From Micractinium sp. NFX-FRZ (taxonomy: Eukaryota; Chlorophyta; Trebouxiophyceae; Chlorellales; Chlorellaceae): a stretch of DNA of 52,799 nt. Both the position numbers and the translations under genes were made by a program. The stretch is from the NCBI GenBank assembly GCA_029339195.1, contig JAPTJF010000436.1, positions 1-52,799 of the forward strand, in the 5' to 3' direction. The notes beneath the pieces are model-generated. The model worked only from the letters and a program-made list of their open reading frames with translations, had not been told where the DNA came from and ran no database searches. Shown one piece after another: positions 1-10,482 of this stretch (position 1 is its first letter; every line of letters starts with the position of its first letter).

Positions 1-5
1 CCCCC

Positions 6-56
<51 letters not shown>

Positions 57-892
57 CGCGCCCCCCGGGGCCCCCCCCGCCCTCAGATGCCTCTACCCCC
101 CTATTGCAAGCTCTGTGACCCCCCTCTCACCTCTGCTTCCTGATCCGTGATTCTTACTTGACACCCGTGCGCTGAGCTGGCGCTGTGCCCAGCTCTGCTC
201 AGCGGCATGCCTCCACCCGGGCCCCATGACTCCATGACCCCGGGACCTGCCTGTGCCCATTGGCACTGCAGCTCCCCCCCCCCCCCCCCCCCCCCCCCCA
301 TGTGCCCGCACATTGCGGCACACTGAGCACACACATATCAACTGTTGTTAAATTTGCCCTGGGAAACTTCCCCTCACCCCTCCTGCGCCCTTCCGTGCGC
401 TCCCGCTCTGGCCTCGCCCCCATGCCATCCGTGTGGATGCTGCCTGCGGCTCCTCAGTGCTGGTCCACATCTGCACTGCGCTCAGGACCTGTGCCCACCC
501 ACCTCTCCCCCGCCACTCCCTGGGAACCAGAACATGCCAGCTGGAGTCAATAAAGCACAGCACTGCCAGCATGAAACCCAGTTTACTGTAAGCAATGAGA
601 GCATGTGGACTTGCTCATGTGGACACATGTGATCATTTGGACCAACTCAATAGACTCGGCAGGCATCAAGTAGGAAGCTTCTGCGTGCGGTGTACTTGAC
701 ATCAGGCAGCCGCCAGCTGCACGCCGCCACCCGCCCCAGCATGGCACAGCACGGTTCACTTTCTCGCAGTTTCAGCTCGCTGCGTCACGCTTTCCAGCAG
801 CACTCGATGCTCTAGTTCGATCACCATTGAGCGTGTGCGGTGCGATCCGAGAGTCCGCCTGCCGAGTTTGCTCAGCGCGCCAGGAGCCGACG
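1..892. other. Upstream flank of SNF8, with C homopolymers
   Basis: No coding exon can be supported here. The first ~54 bases are almost pure C, and a second C run lies at 274-299. Both are likely sequencing or assembly difficulties or simple-sequence tracts. A TGTAA pentamer at 587-591 is the chlorophyte poly(A) signal and may end a plus-strand gene that lies mostly before the window. The ~300 bases before 893 are the likely SNF8 promoter and 5' leader. Confidence 0.45.
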
Positions 893-3800
893 ATGAGGCG
901 CCGCCCGGGCCTCCAGGGGCTGGCTCGCGCCCAGGCTGCGCGGGTACGTCGCGCCGGTAGCGCCCAGCCAAAAGCCTGGCACTGCCACCCGCCGCCGCCC
1001 TCCTGCCACCCGCCGTCGCCCACTTACCTCCGCTGTGCTCAGTGCCCCCCAGCTGCACCTGCGCCCGCCCTCTTCGCCCCACACACGCGCGCCACTCCAG
1101 CGCTCCCAATTCAGCTGTGATACTGCGGTCCCCTTGCTGTCCGCTGATGCACGAAACGTCTCCCCGCTGGGCTGCGCCCTCCCCTGCCCTTCCCATCCTG
1201 CTCCATTCTACCTGGCCCCTTTCCTGCTGCCCTCCTGCACGTGTCCACATCCAGGCCTGCCTTTCCCTTCCCCACAACCACCGGGCCAGTACAAAGCCGT
1301 GGGGGGCGAGGCCAGGCGCATGCAGCACAGCTGGCGTCTAACACAGCCCCCGCCTCATTTCATGACGCCCCCACTGTGCTGCGTCCAGGACCAGTTCAAG
1401 GTTGTGGGTGACCAGGTGAACGCCACGCGGGTGGAGGCGATGCGGGCGCTCATGCGCCACTTCCAGGACAGCCTGCAGGAGTTTGCGCTGCGCCACCGGC
1501 AGGACATCCGCAGGGATCCCGTGTTCAGGTGGGTGCTGTCGCCTCTTTTGTTCCCGGCGCTGTTGTTGTTCACAAGGGGAGAGGGGTGTTGCGCCATCTG
1601 GCGAGATCCTGTCCTCAGGTGGGTGCTTGCTGCATACTTGCCTGCTTGTTTATGGCGCGTAGGGTTAGACCCAGATGTGTGAGCGAGTGCAGGCGTGGGC
1701 CCCCTGGCCTCCCTACCACACAACACACATGCACCCTGCCCAAGTGTTGAAATTGACGCAGTACAGCGTAGTTGTCCTCGCCCCCTACTGCAGGGCCCAG
1801 TTCCGCGCAATGTGTGCCGCCAGCGGGGGGGTGTACCCCCTGGCCTCCCGTCCCACTGCATCCTTGCCAAGTGTCAAAAACTAGTAACTTCTCCTCCCCA
1901 TGCTGCAGGGCCCAGTTCCACGCGATGTGTGCCAACGCGGGTGTGGACCCTCTGGCCTCCAACAAGGGGACCTGGAACAAGCTGCTGGGGTTTGGAGGTG
2001 AGCGGCGTGTACGGCGGCACAAGGAGCATGCATGACACATGCACGGTGATTGCACAGGTGGTGGCAGCTTGCACGGAGGGTGGTGAGGCTGGGCATGCAT
2101 GCAGACGGCACCCACCTCATCCTCGGCAGTGCGTTGAGCTGGGGCTGCAGTGGCGCCGCCCGCTTTGCTCGCACCTCGCCCTCACAGCCAGCCACCCACC
2201 CAGTTTTCCCACCTGTGTTGCAGGCTTTTACTACGAGCTGGGTGTGCAGGCGGTGCAGGCCTGCCTGCGTCAGTACCCCTGCATCCATTCTGACCGCCCT
2301 CTCCCCCTGCCGTGCCGCCTCCCCTCGTCACCCGCCGCAGACTTTTACTACGAGCTGGGGGTGCAGGTGGTGGAGGCGTGCATCACTTCTCGCCCCTTCA
2401 CTGGCGGGCTGATGGAGATGGGGCTGGTGCACAAGTATGTGCAGGTGAGGCGAGGAGCGAGCTTGATATTAACATAAAATTAATCAAAACACAGCAAGGA
2501 ATCAGCAAGGACTGAAGGCGGGCGGGCGGGCGGCAGGGGAGAGGGCGGCAGGATGGGGCTGGGGGGGCCTACGGGAGCTGTGTCTGGTGTGCAGGCGGCG
2601 GCAGGGGGAGGGTTCCACTTTGAGAGGATAAGCATCGTGCCTCTGGGCAGGGTGGCATCAACAGACAGCACAGCGAAAAGGGCTTCTAGCCTTCAATCAA
2701 TCAAACATGCGTTCCTTCTTTGATGCGCCTCCCTGGCTGCCCTGCAGCGCCGGCGCGGTGCGGCTGCGGACCCCGTCAGCGAGGACGACCTGCTGAGAGC
2801 CATCGAGAAGCTGGCGGGCCTGGGCAGCGGGTTTGGGGTGGTGAAGATCGGGGGGCGGCAGTTTGTGCGGTCGCAGCCCACGGAGCTCAGCACCGATGGC
2901 AACACGCTCATAGAGCTGGCAGAGGCAAGTTTTAAGTTGTGGGGGGTTTAAGTTGAGGCGCCTACAGTACACTTAGTAGTGCACCCTGGCGTGCTAACTT
3001 GCCCCACTGCCACCCCACCCGCCTGGCCCACCACCCGTGCCTGCAGAGCCCAGGCGGTGACTTTCGCGTTCACCCAGCACCTTGCACGGAACCAACAGAG
3101 TGGGCTGACAACTGCCACATACAATGCATTGAGCTGGTGTGGGTTAATAGCTGTCCCCCCCCCCCCCCTGCAGCGCTTGGGCGGCTACTTCAGCCTGGCG
3201 GATGCGATGGCCAGCACCAAGTGGGGGGAGGAGCGGGTGCGGGAGGCGCTGGGGGTGATGGCGCGGGAGGGGCTGCTGCTGATTGACGACCAGCCAGGTG
3301 CGACTGCCTAAAGAAACAACGCTTGATAGGAGTGAGTTGGGGCGTTGGGAAGCTGCCTTGGAGAAGGGGCAGGGGCTGCTGCTGGCTGCGACCGGCCGGG
3401 TAAGCACTCCATGTATGGATGTGGATGCATCTGTTGCTGTGGCTTCATCTGCCATTCATATCGGTATACATGCTGCTGCTGCTGCTGGTGACCGGCCAGG
3501 GGGTGCGGGTGCCCCCTGGGAGGGACAGGGTGTGCCTGCTGGCCTGTGCTGTGCCGTGCTATGCTGCGGGAAGAGGCAGGGGCTGCTGTGCGCGGCTGTG
3601 CGGCATCTGCTGTATGTGTTGGCAGGACTGCTGCCGCGGGCTGCTAAGCACCAGGCGCGCCCTGGCAGCAAGCCGTCTGGTTGCACGCATGCATGCAGCA
3701 GCGCATGCGAGCGCACGAGTTTGCAGCTGCACCATCATCAGCATCGGCATTCTGCACTCATGACAGCAGCAAGCAAGCAAGCAAGCAAGCAAGCAACCCC

Positions 3801-4114
3801 ATCCCCCGCTGCCAACCCCTGCAGGAGTGGGCGCGGCAGGCGGCAGCGCGGCGGCGACCCCGTTGGCAGCAGGCATGGCGGCTCCCAGCGGTGGGGGGCC
3901 CCCGCAGCGGCTGTACTGGGTGCCAGCTGTGGGCGTACTGCCGGCGATAGAAGGCTACCGCGCAGCGGCGGGGTTGGCAGAGGTTCCCATGCCGCGGCTG
4001 GCTGACTTGGCAGCTGCCACCCTGGCAGGGGCGGGCGAGGAGGTGGCGCCGGGGTTGCAGCGTGCAGAGCAGGTGGTGGCGGGGGTGGCGGGACTAAACC
4101 TGGGCAGCGGCTGA
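893..4114 (+). CDS. SNF8: ESCRT-II subunit VPS22/SNF8 (EAP30)
   Basis: Endosomal sorting subunit: with VPS25 and VPS36 it forms ESCRT-II, which passes ubiquitinated cargo toward ESCRT-III on endosomes. Exons: 893-943, 1395-1528, 1909-1997, 2341-2444, 2748-2924, 3174-3297, 3825-4114. The phases agree and give 322 aa, against 258 in human. The order matches the family: an N-terminal coiled-coil start (MRRRPGLQGL), then GVDPLASNKGTWNKLLGFG, DFYYELGVQVVEAC, the winged-helix segment SEDDLLRAIEKLAGLGSGFG, a second winged helix with EGLLLIDDQPG, and RLYWVPAV, which matches the human HYWLPAL. The C-terminal ~70 aa extend beyond the family. Intron 5 starts with GC (GCAAGT). Degenerate copies of exon edges flank exons 2, 3, 4 and 6. 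Exon 1 is short and its acceptor (1395) was chosen by homology, so it is the least certain part. Confidence 0.93.
1285..1440 (+). repeat. Copy of SNF8 exon 2 start, offset 105
   Basis: The intron bases from about 1285 (CCAG then TACAAAGCCGTGGG) repeat the acceptor and start of exon 2 at 1391 (CCAG then TTCAAGGTTGTGGG). The copy reads YKAVGGEARR against FKVVGDQVNA in the true exon. Confidence 0.65.
1499..1635 (+). repeat. Copy of SNF8 exon 2 end and donor, offset 90
   Basis: The exon 2 end, GATCCCGTGTTCAG followed by GTGGGTGCT, recurs 90 bases on as GATCCTGTCCTCAG followed by GTGGGTGCT. This preserves a second potential donor at 1619. Confidence 0.75.
1697..1965 (+). repeat. Copies of SNF8 exon 3 start, offset 115
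   Basis: CTGCAGGGCCCAGTTC and the following ~55 bases occur at 1789 and again at the true exon 3 (1904). The first copy reads AQFRAMCAAS, the exon AQFHAMCANAGVDPLAS. A third partial match (CCCCTGGCCTCCC onward) starts near 1697. Confidence 0.8.
2220..2385 (+). repeat. In-frame copy of SNF8 exon 4 start, offset 117
   Basis: TGCAG then GCTTTTACTACGAGCTGGG at 2219-2242 repeats the true exon 4 start at 2341 (ACTTTTACTACGAGCTGGG). The offset is exactly 39 codons and the interval has no stop, so use of the upstream acceptor would insert 39 residues including a second FYYELGVQ. Confidence 0.85.
3266..3610 (+). repeat. Decayed copies of SNF8 exon 6 end in intron 6
   Basis: The exon 6 end GAGGGGCTGCTGCTGATTG and its donor are echoed near 3366 (GGCAGGGGCTGCTGCTGGC...GACCGGCCGGGTAAG), near 3475 (CTGCTGCTGGTGACCGGCCAGG) and near 3575. 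Steps are roughly 100 bases. A GCAA tetramer run follows at 3769-3796. Confidence 0.55.
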
Positions 4115-4683
4115 GCAGCGGAGCGGCACAGCAGCTGAGGCTGTTTGACCTCGTCACACCAAGCACCTGCCCTTGTACACTGCCACCGCCACTGCCCCTG
4201 TACCCTGCCGCCCGCCCTGTGTCTGCACATCTCCCGGCGGTCCCGATTGCGCCGCCTCCTGTATACCAGCGCTGCACTGCTGCCTCCATTCCCTGGGCCA
4301 CTGTGCAACCTCGGATGCTCCTGTTCACCTGTCAAGTTGAGGCTGATTCCCAGCTCGTGTATTGGGGAACAAGACAACAGGGAGAACGGAGCAGAGCCGT
4401 GGGAGGGGCCGGGCAAATGCAGGGCACAACGTGGAGGGTGCCAGAAGCATGAGGGCGCAGCCAGGGGATGGCGCCAGTGCGGGGATGAGCAGGGGGGCGG
4501 TGCTGCGGGCTGCGGTTGCATTGAGGAAGAGGGCCCGCAGCCCTTGCTGGCAACATATATGCTGGCAAGCTCTGGCGGGTGCGGGGCAGCTTACCATCTG
4601 CCGGCACCCCAGATCGGCTCCTGTCGTCAGTGTTCGGCCCCTGGTGTCATTGCTCCTGATGTTATGCCTGCTGGTTTCGTTGT
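4115..4683. other. Convergent intergenic region, SNF8 / TPR-CS gene
   Basis: This 569-base stretch lies between two stop codons of converging genes and holds both 3' UTRs. I see no TGTAA signal, RNA gene or coding exon in it. Confidence 0.6.
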
Positions 4684-7600
4684 TCAACTCCCTCCCCTGC
4701 TTGATCGTCCTCCCAGGCTGTTCTCCCCAATCACCACCCGGAAGTCATCAAAGCCTTCCGGGTCAATCAGACCTGCAGGGGGGCAGGCAGGCGGGCAGGC
4801 AGGCAGGCGAGGCATGTGTGCTGGGGCTGAGGGGCGGCTGATTGACGCTCGCTTCAATTGCAGCCACCAAATAGGGCTGCTGACCCCCCATGCACGCATC
4901 GGCAGCAACTTAACCCCTGCCGTTCCTTCGCTCCACCGCAGCCTTTCCACCACTCTCGACTCCCAACCCGCGTTGATGTGTGCCTGCCTCCTCCTGAGTG
5001 GCGCCAAACGTGCCTGCCTCCTCCCCCAGCCACCACCCCGTCTGCTCCCCCCGCACGCACACAACCGGGGGCATGCAAGAGGCTTGCCTGCACTGATGTA
5101 TGCCTGCCGCTCCTGGATTGCTTCCACCAGCCCCCGGGCCGACTCGTCCAGCTGGTCATACGGCTGCACCGGCTCGTCTGCAGACGAAGGGAGGGAAATA
5201 GTCGAGGTGAGGGCAGGCACAACCGAAGGGAGGGCAAGAGTCAAGCGGAAACTCGGGGCGGGAGGGGCGGTGCCATCTTGTCCAACTTGACGGATCACAC
5301 GGCTGCCCCGGCTTGCAGTAAGCTGCCCATCGCCCACCCCTTGCCTCTCAGCACACGAGGCCCACCGCCCACCCTGTCCCTCTCAGCACACTACATCAGA
5401 CGGAGGAGAACAAGGATTGGACCGCCCCACCTGCATTCACCGCCTCCTGCAGTATCTCACGGTAGCTCTTCTCCTGGCCGCCCTCCAGCAGGCTCTTCCA
5501 CCAGGAGTCGTCGCCCTTGGTCAGCAGCACATTCAGCTGGCAGGTGGAAAGGGGCGGGCAGGCGAGAAGAGAGGAGAGGCAGGCGCGTGAGCAAGGCAGC
5601 ATGTATCTGGGGGGCGAGGTGGGGGGAAAGGAGGGGGGACACGAGCGACGCAGGGCGGGGGTAGGTGGGTGGGGGGCACGGGAGATCATTGGGCAGACCT
5701 GGCGTCGGGTGGCGGGCGCAAACCGGAGCGAGAGTGCTTGCGAAGAGAGTCTAGCACTGTTGCGGGGTGGCTGCCTGGGGGAGCTGCGAGGTGGTGGGCT
5801 GCGCCTGCCCACCCAATGCCTGCCTGCTCACTCTCACATCACGGCAGGCACCAGTGCGCCTCCGTGCTGCCAAACACACCACGCCTCTGCCCATTCACCC
5901 TTCCTGACTCCCCGTCCCTGTCCACCCACCAGCCCCTCCTCACCTCGCCGCCTTCCAGGCACCAATGTGTTTCCGCCGCCTTCACCGGCTGGTGCAGCAC
6001 CCCATCCAGCACCCTGCCGAACCAGCGCAGGCTGATGGACAGGCGGCCGCCGGCGGCAGACACCGCCACGTCAGCCGCCGCTGTGCCAGCTGGCACCGCC
6101 AGGCTCACGCTCACGTCGCTACTGGTCTGGGTCCACCTGAGCAGGCGGGGGGGGAGAGAGACAATTGGAGAACGGTTTTATTGGGGACCTGGTAAGGCAA
6201 CGCGTCGTTTAGCGGCTTTCTGGGCCAGCGGCGGCCACACCCAAGCAGGCACACCAAACAGACCACATGCGTGACACGCGGCTGCTGTTGTTGAATTTCA
6301 GGCGCCTCTCGTACCCACTCACTTCAACTTCTGGTCGAGCGGCAGCGCCACCCAGGCCGCTCGATCCCGACGCAGCTGCGCCGGCAGGCACGTGCTGGAG
6401 TCAAAGACGTCTTGAAGATCTGGCACCTCATCTTCCTCCTCCCCCTCCCCCTCACAATCTACCACCACCCTTCTTGCCTCCTCGCCCGCCTGTCGCCCTT
6501 CCTCCAGACCTGCTGCCCGCCGCTCTCCCTGCTCCGGTGCACGCCTCCCCTGCTGCTGCTCTGCCTCTGCCCCTGTCTCTGCCTGCCACCCTGCCTGCTG
6601 GGCAGCCTGTGGCGCCGGGCGTGCATTGCCCGACCCGCCGCGAGCTGGCGCTTGCTGGGCGCCAGCGCTGCTACTGGTAGGCGCCTCCTCTGGGGTGGAC
6701 AATTCCTCAATCACCACTGCCCCACTTTTGTATGTGCTGGTGATGCTGGCGTTTCTGTTGGCGCCGGGCTCGGGTGTGGGGCTGCTAGCGCCGCAGCCTG
6801 CTGCCTCGTGAACCTTGGGCGGGGCAGTGGCTGCAGGTGCCGCTGCCTTGCCAGCCGCCTGTTTAGCGGGCCCGCTGAAGAAGCCGCGCTTCAAGTTGCT
6901 GAAAGAAGCCTCCTGCGGGGGCTGCGCTTTGGCCTCCCCAGCTGCCCCTTGCTGCCGCTCCCGCTGCAGCAGCTGCAGCAGCGGCTGCCGGCCAATGGCG
7001 GCCCAGGCCCCGCCGCGTGGCGCCGCCGCCGGCCCCAGCTGCTGCTGCCGCTGCGCCCGCTCGCAGCAGCGCAGCAGGAAGCGGCGCGCCGCCTGCTGCA
7101 GGCCTGGGCGGACATCTGCCTCGCCCTCGGCTGCACCATGGTGTGCCGCACCTGAGCTTGCCAGCTGCCAGGCCCGATACACCGCCGATGCCTGGGCAGC
7201 AGCAGATGCGCCCGCAGATGATCCCGCCCCCGCCTGGCCAGCCCCCAGGCCTGTGAGCAGCGCAAACTCATCCCCGCTGCAGGTGTCAGCCGCTGCTGCC
7301 AGCTTGCCAAGAGCTGCCAGCTTGCGCTGCCAGCTGGCGCTCCACAGCAGCAGCGCCGCCAGCGCCGGGGGCCCGCCGCTGCTGCCGCCGCCTTGCAGCA
7401 GCTCCTCGGCCGCTGAGGGCACGGCATCCGCCACAGCGGCGTACAGGCGCTGGCCGGCTGCCACCACTGAGGGAGTGCAATAGGCACACAGCTCCTGGCA
7501 GAGCGTGAAGAGATCCCGGCGGTACAGCAGGGCCGCCAGCGTGGCGCTGCTACTGGCCGCTGTCAGCAGGAGATCAAGAGCCAGCTCCAGAAGAGTGACG

Positions 7601-10231
7601 GGCTGGGGAGCCTGCCCCTGCCCCTGTCCCTGGGTGTTATCCTGTGGTCCGTGCTGCTGCTGCCCAGGCGCAGGCTGGCCCGCTTGTGGCTGACGGTCGT
7701 GAGCAGCAGCCCACACGTCTCTGTAGCCGCCGCTGCCAGCTGGCGACGGCTGGCGGTCGCCGCCGTTGTCCAGGTCGAGCGTCAGCAGGAAGTCGCCTGC
7801 AGGCATTCATGCCTCGGGGTAGTCAGTCGGGTGACCGGAGTACACACTAGGACGCACACACATTGCCTTTAGCAGCAGCGACCACAGGGCTCGGGGTACA
7901 TCAGTGGTGTTGTGTGTGCAGACGGGCTGCACACGCCATGCCCTTAGCAGCAGCGCCCTTCAAGTTCAGACCACCCCCAACTGTCCCAGACATCTGACCA
8001 CCGCAGAACTGCCGCAACAACGCCCCACACACCAACCCCTGCGCCCAGCAATGCCGGCAGCCTTGAAGAAAGCCCTGGCCCTACCTGCCGGGTTGTCCTT
8101 GAAGTCGGCGGCAAACCGGCGCTTCTCGTAGGCCCGGGGCGTGCCGTCGGGGCCAAGCACAGGCGTGCTGCGCCTGGGCTGATGCTCGTGCAGCGTGCGT
8201 GCCAGGGAGAGCAGCTCTGAAGCGGTTTGGAAAGCAGGAAGGGGTGAACCAAGGTGAGGCCAGCTGTGCTTGACTGGTGGGCCAGCAGAGGGGGCTGGGT
8301 GGACTGGGGCAAGAGTGCGGTCGATGCTGCTGTGAATGCCACCAGGGTTACCCTGTTGCATAGCATGGCACAGAATATTATAACAACGCATAGCAGCGCA
8401 TGTAGCACATGGCTGGCAGGCAAGCAGGCAGGCAAGCCACCATTCTGCCAGCTCACCCGTGAGGAACGGGCCTGCCCCGGCCGCCTTCTTGCCACTCTGG
8501 CGGGTGACCGCCTCTGCGAGCAGCAACTCCCGGCTCCCATGCGCCAGCTCAGCAGCTGCCGCCAGCAGGGCACGCCTCAGGCCCACAAGCTCTTCATTGT
8601 ACACCGCCTGCCTCTTCAGGCGCAGCGCCGCCAGCGCTTCCTGCTCAGAGTCGACCACGCCGGAGCCGCCGCTGGACGCCTGCTGGGCCTGTGCCGCGTC
8701 GCCTGCGCCTGCGCCGCTGCCGCCCACGCCTGCCTGCCCCGCTGGCGCGCCAGTGTCGTCCCCGCCAGCCTGGAATGCCGCCATGCCCTCTGCTGCGCCA
8801 AACGCGCGAACTAGAGCGAGCAGCGGGGCGCATGCCAGGTGCTCCAGCGCCTCTGCTGACTCAGCATCCCGGCCATACTGCTGCAGCAGCTGGGCTGCCG
8901 CCACAACGCCAGCTGGCGGCATGCGCCTCAGCTGGGTGCTGTCCCCAAGGCAGCTCACTATCTGTGCCAGCGGGCTCTTGGTAGTGTCATCATCCCCTGC
9001 CGCTGTGATAAGGGTGCCCTCGGGCGCTGGCAGAGGGTGGGGCAGCAGCTGCTGGCGCACCCAGGCATCCCGTGCTGCAGACCAACCCAGCAGCTGCATG
9101 GCGGCAACGGAGGTACTGCTGCTGCCGGTGTCGCTGCCGCACTCTGTGGCAGCACCCACCAGGCGATGCCACACCTCTGGCGGCCACAGCACCGCCGGCG
9201 CGGCGCCCGCTGCCGCTTGGCCCACTGCCTTGAGGGCAGCTTGGGCGGCCGCCTGGCAGCGGGGGTCGGCATCTGACATGAAGAAGAGCAGCAGGCGCCA
9301 GCCGCGCAGCCCAGGCGCGGCGCAGAACGCCGCCGCTGCCTCTGCTGCGGCGACGTCGGTGGCGGTGGCAGCACCTGTGGCACTGCTGCCGCTGCTGTAT
9401 CCGCTGCTGTCGCTGCCAGTGGTGCAATCAGCAGTGCAGCTGAAGAGGCCAGTCAGCTGTCCCAGCAGCTCTGCTGGGCCGCCGTCTGCCTCCTCATCAG
9501 CCTCGCCTTCCGCCTCTGCCGCCAGCAGCCCCAGCAGCCTGCCCACCTGCCGCTCTGCTTGCCCCTCGGCCCCCTGCCGCTGCTCCAGGCGAAGGCAGCA
9601 CGCCTCTACTTGCTGCTGGTGCGCCAGCAGCGCGGTTGCATGCGTCTTGAGCGTTTTCCACCCCACTGGTGCGTCAGCAGCTTGTAAGGGTTTGCCGCCT
9701 GCTGAGGTGGCGGCAGCACTGGTGGGTTGCAGCAGGTCAGCATGGCGGACCGCCGCCGCTGCATGGCCCAGCGCCAGCCGGGCCGCAGCTGCCCTGAAGG
9801 CAGCCTTTGTGCTGCAGGGGTTTTCAGGGAGTGCGGCTTCTGCATCGCCGGCCGCTGCTGCATAGTCGCCGAGCCTGAAGCGGGCCAACGAGCGGTTGGT
9901 CAGCAGCGGCAGGCGCAAGTCTGCCGGTGCCGCCACGCTGGAGCCGCCACCGCCGCCGCTGCATGTGCCATCAGCAGTGGTCAGGGCATCAAGGGCGGCC
10001 GTGTAGTGCTCTACAGCTGCACGGTATTCCTGCAAAGGCGTAGCAGGCAGGGGAAGGGCAGGGTGAGTTCATGTGCAGAGCAACAGTGGCACAGGCAGCG
10101 GCGGGGGCAGGCGGCCACGCAGCGGCAGCACACACGCCCTGAGCAGCTCGCACCCAGCGCCTGAAGGCCTCGTTGCCCTTATCCTTGCAATTGCTCGCTC
10201 GATCCGTAGCTGAGCCTGCTGCGGCCGCCAT
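4684..10231 (-). CDS. TPR protein with C-terminal CS (NudC/p23-like) domain
   Basis: Probable HSP90-type co-chaperone; the role is inferred from domains only. Exons in transcript order: 10154-10231, 8457-10029, 8085-8216, 6323-7796, 5944-6136, 5431-5536, 5088-5177, 4684-4772. They sum to 3735 nt, 1244 aa, with consistent phase. The N-terminus carries TPR repeats (KDKGNEAFRR then EYRAAVEHYTAALDAL across intron 1, then TNRSLARFRLGDYAAAAGDAE). The middle (~150-1050) is Ala/Gln/Ser-rich with helical, possibly ARM-like stretches. Residues ~1083-1175 form a CS fold (KWTQTSSDVSVSLAVPAG, then GRLSISLRWFG). The tail (DSWWKSLLEGG, then LDESARGLVEAIQERQAYIS) resembles the NudC C-terminus. Intron 7 begins GC. 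The start ATG sits just before the first TPR, and divergent transcription with the TLC gene supports it. Confidence 0.82.
4966..5110 (-). repeat. Copies of TPR-CS exon 7 end
   Basis: The exon 7 end (RQAYISAG, minus strand, near 5085-5110) is echoed within the next ~130 intron bases. One copy is truncated (RQARLAP, ~5005-5023) and one is better kept (RQAHINAG, ~4968-4990). Confidence 0.6.
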
Positions 10232-10482
10232 CACGTCAGCAAAGTGGGTCAGCAAGTGCCGATCATGCGGGCAAAAGAGCAAGAAGTGGGTGTTCTGCTG
10301 TCCAATGAGAAGTGCAGTCCTACCCGACAATGAATCAGCAAAGAGAAGCGGAACGGGGGCGCCCTGAAGGGAGTTCTGAGGGTCAACCCCGCGCGACTTT
10401 CCAGCGCCCAAAAAATGAAGCTCGCAATGCGGGCCCCTGGCCATCACCATTTGCCTCCGGCAGCAACCGCAAGAAGGGCAGC
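10232..10482. promoter_or_regulatory. Divergent promoter, TPR-CS gene / TLC gene
   Basis: The 251 bases between the two start codons must hold both promoters and 5' leaders. The TLC-side frame is open from an ATG at 10312, so that gene may start there and the region may be shorter. I could not identify a clear TATA box. Confidence 0.5.

Noticed and set aside
1..54. Long C run at the window start as a telomere or special structure
   Set aside because: Pure C with one A is not a telomere repeat; more likely a homopolymer tract or assembly edge.
6319..8573. Long open frames on the plus strand opposite the TPR-CS gene (for example 8459-9865)
   Set aside because: They are antisense shadows of a GC-rich coding exon; no domain, and the minus strand has exons that join in phase.
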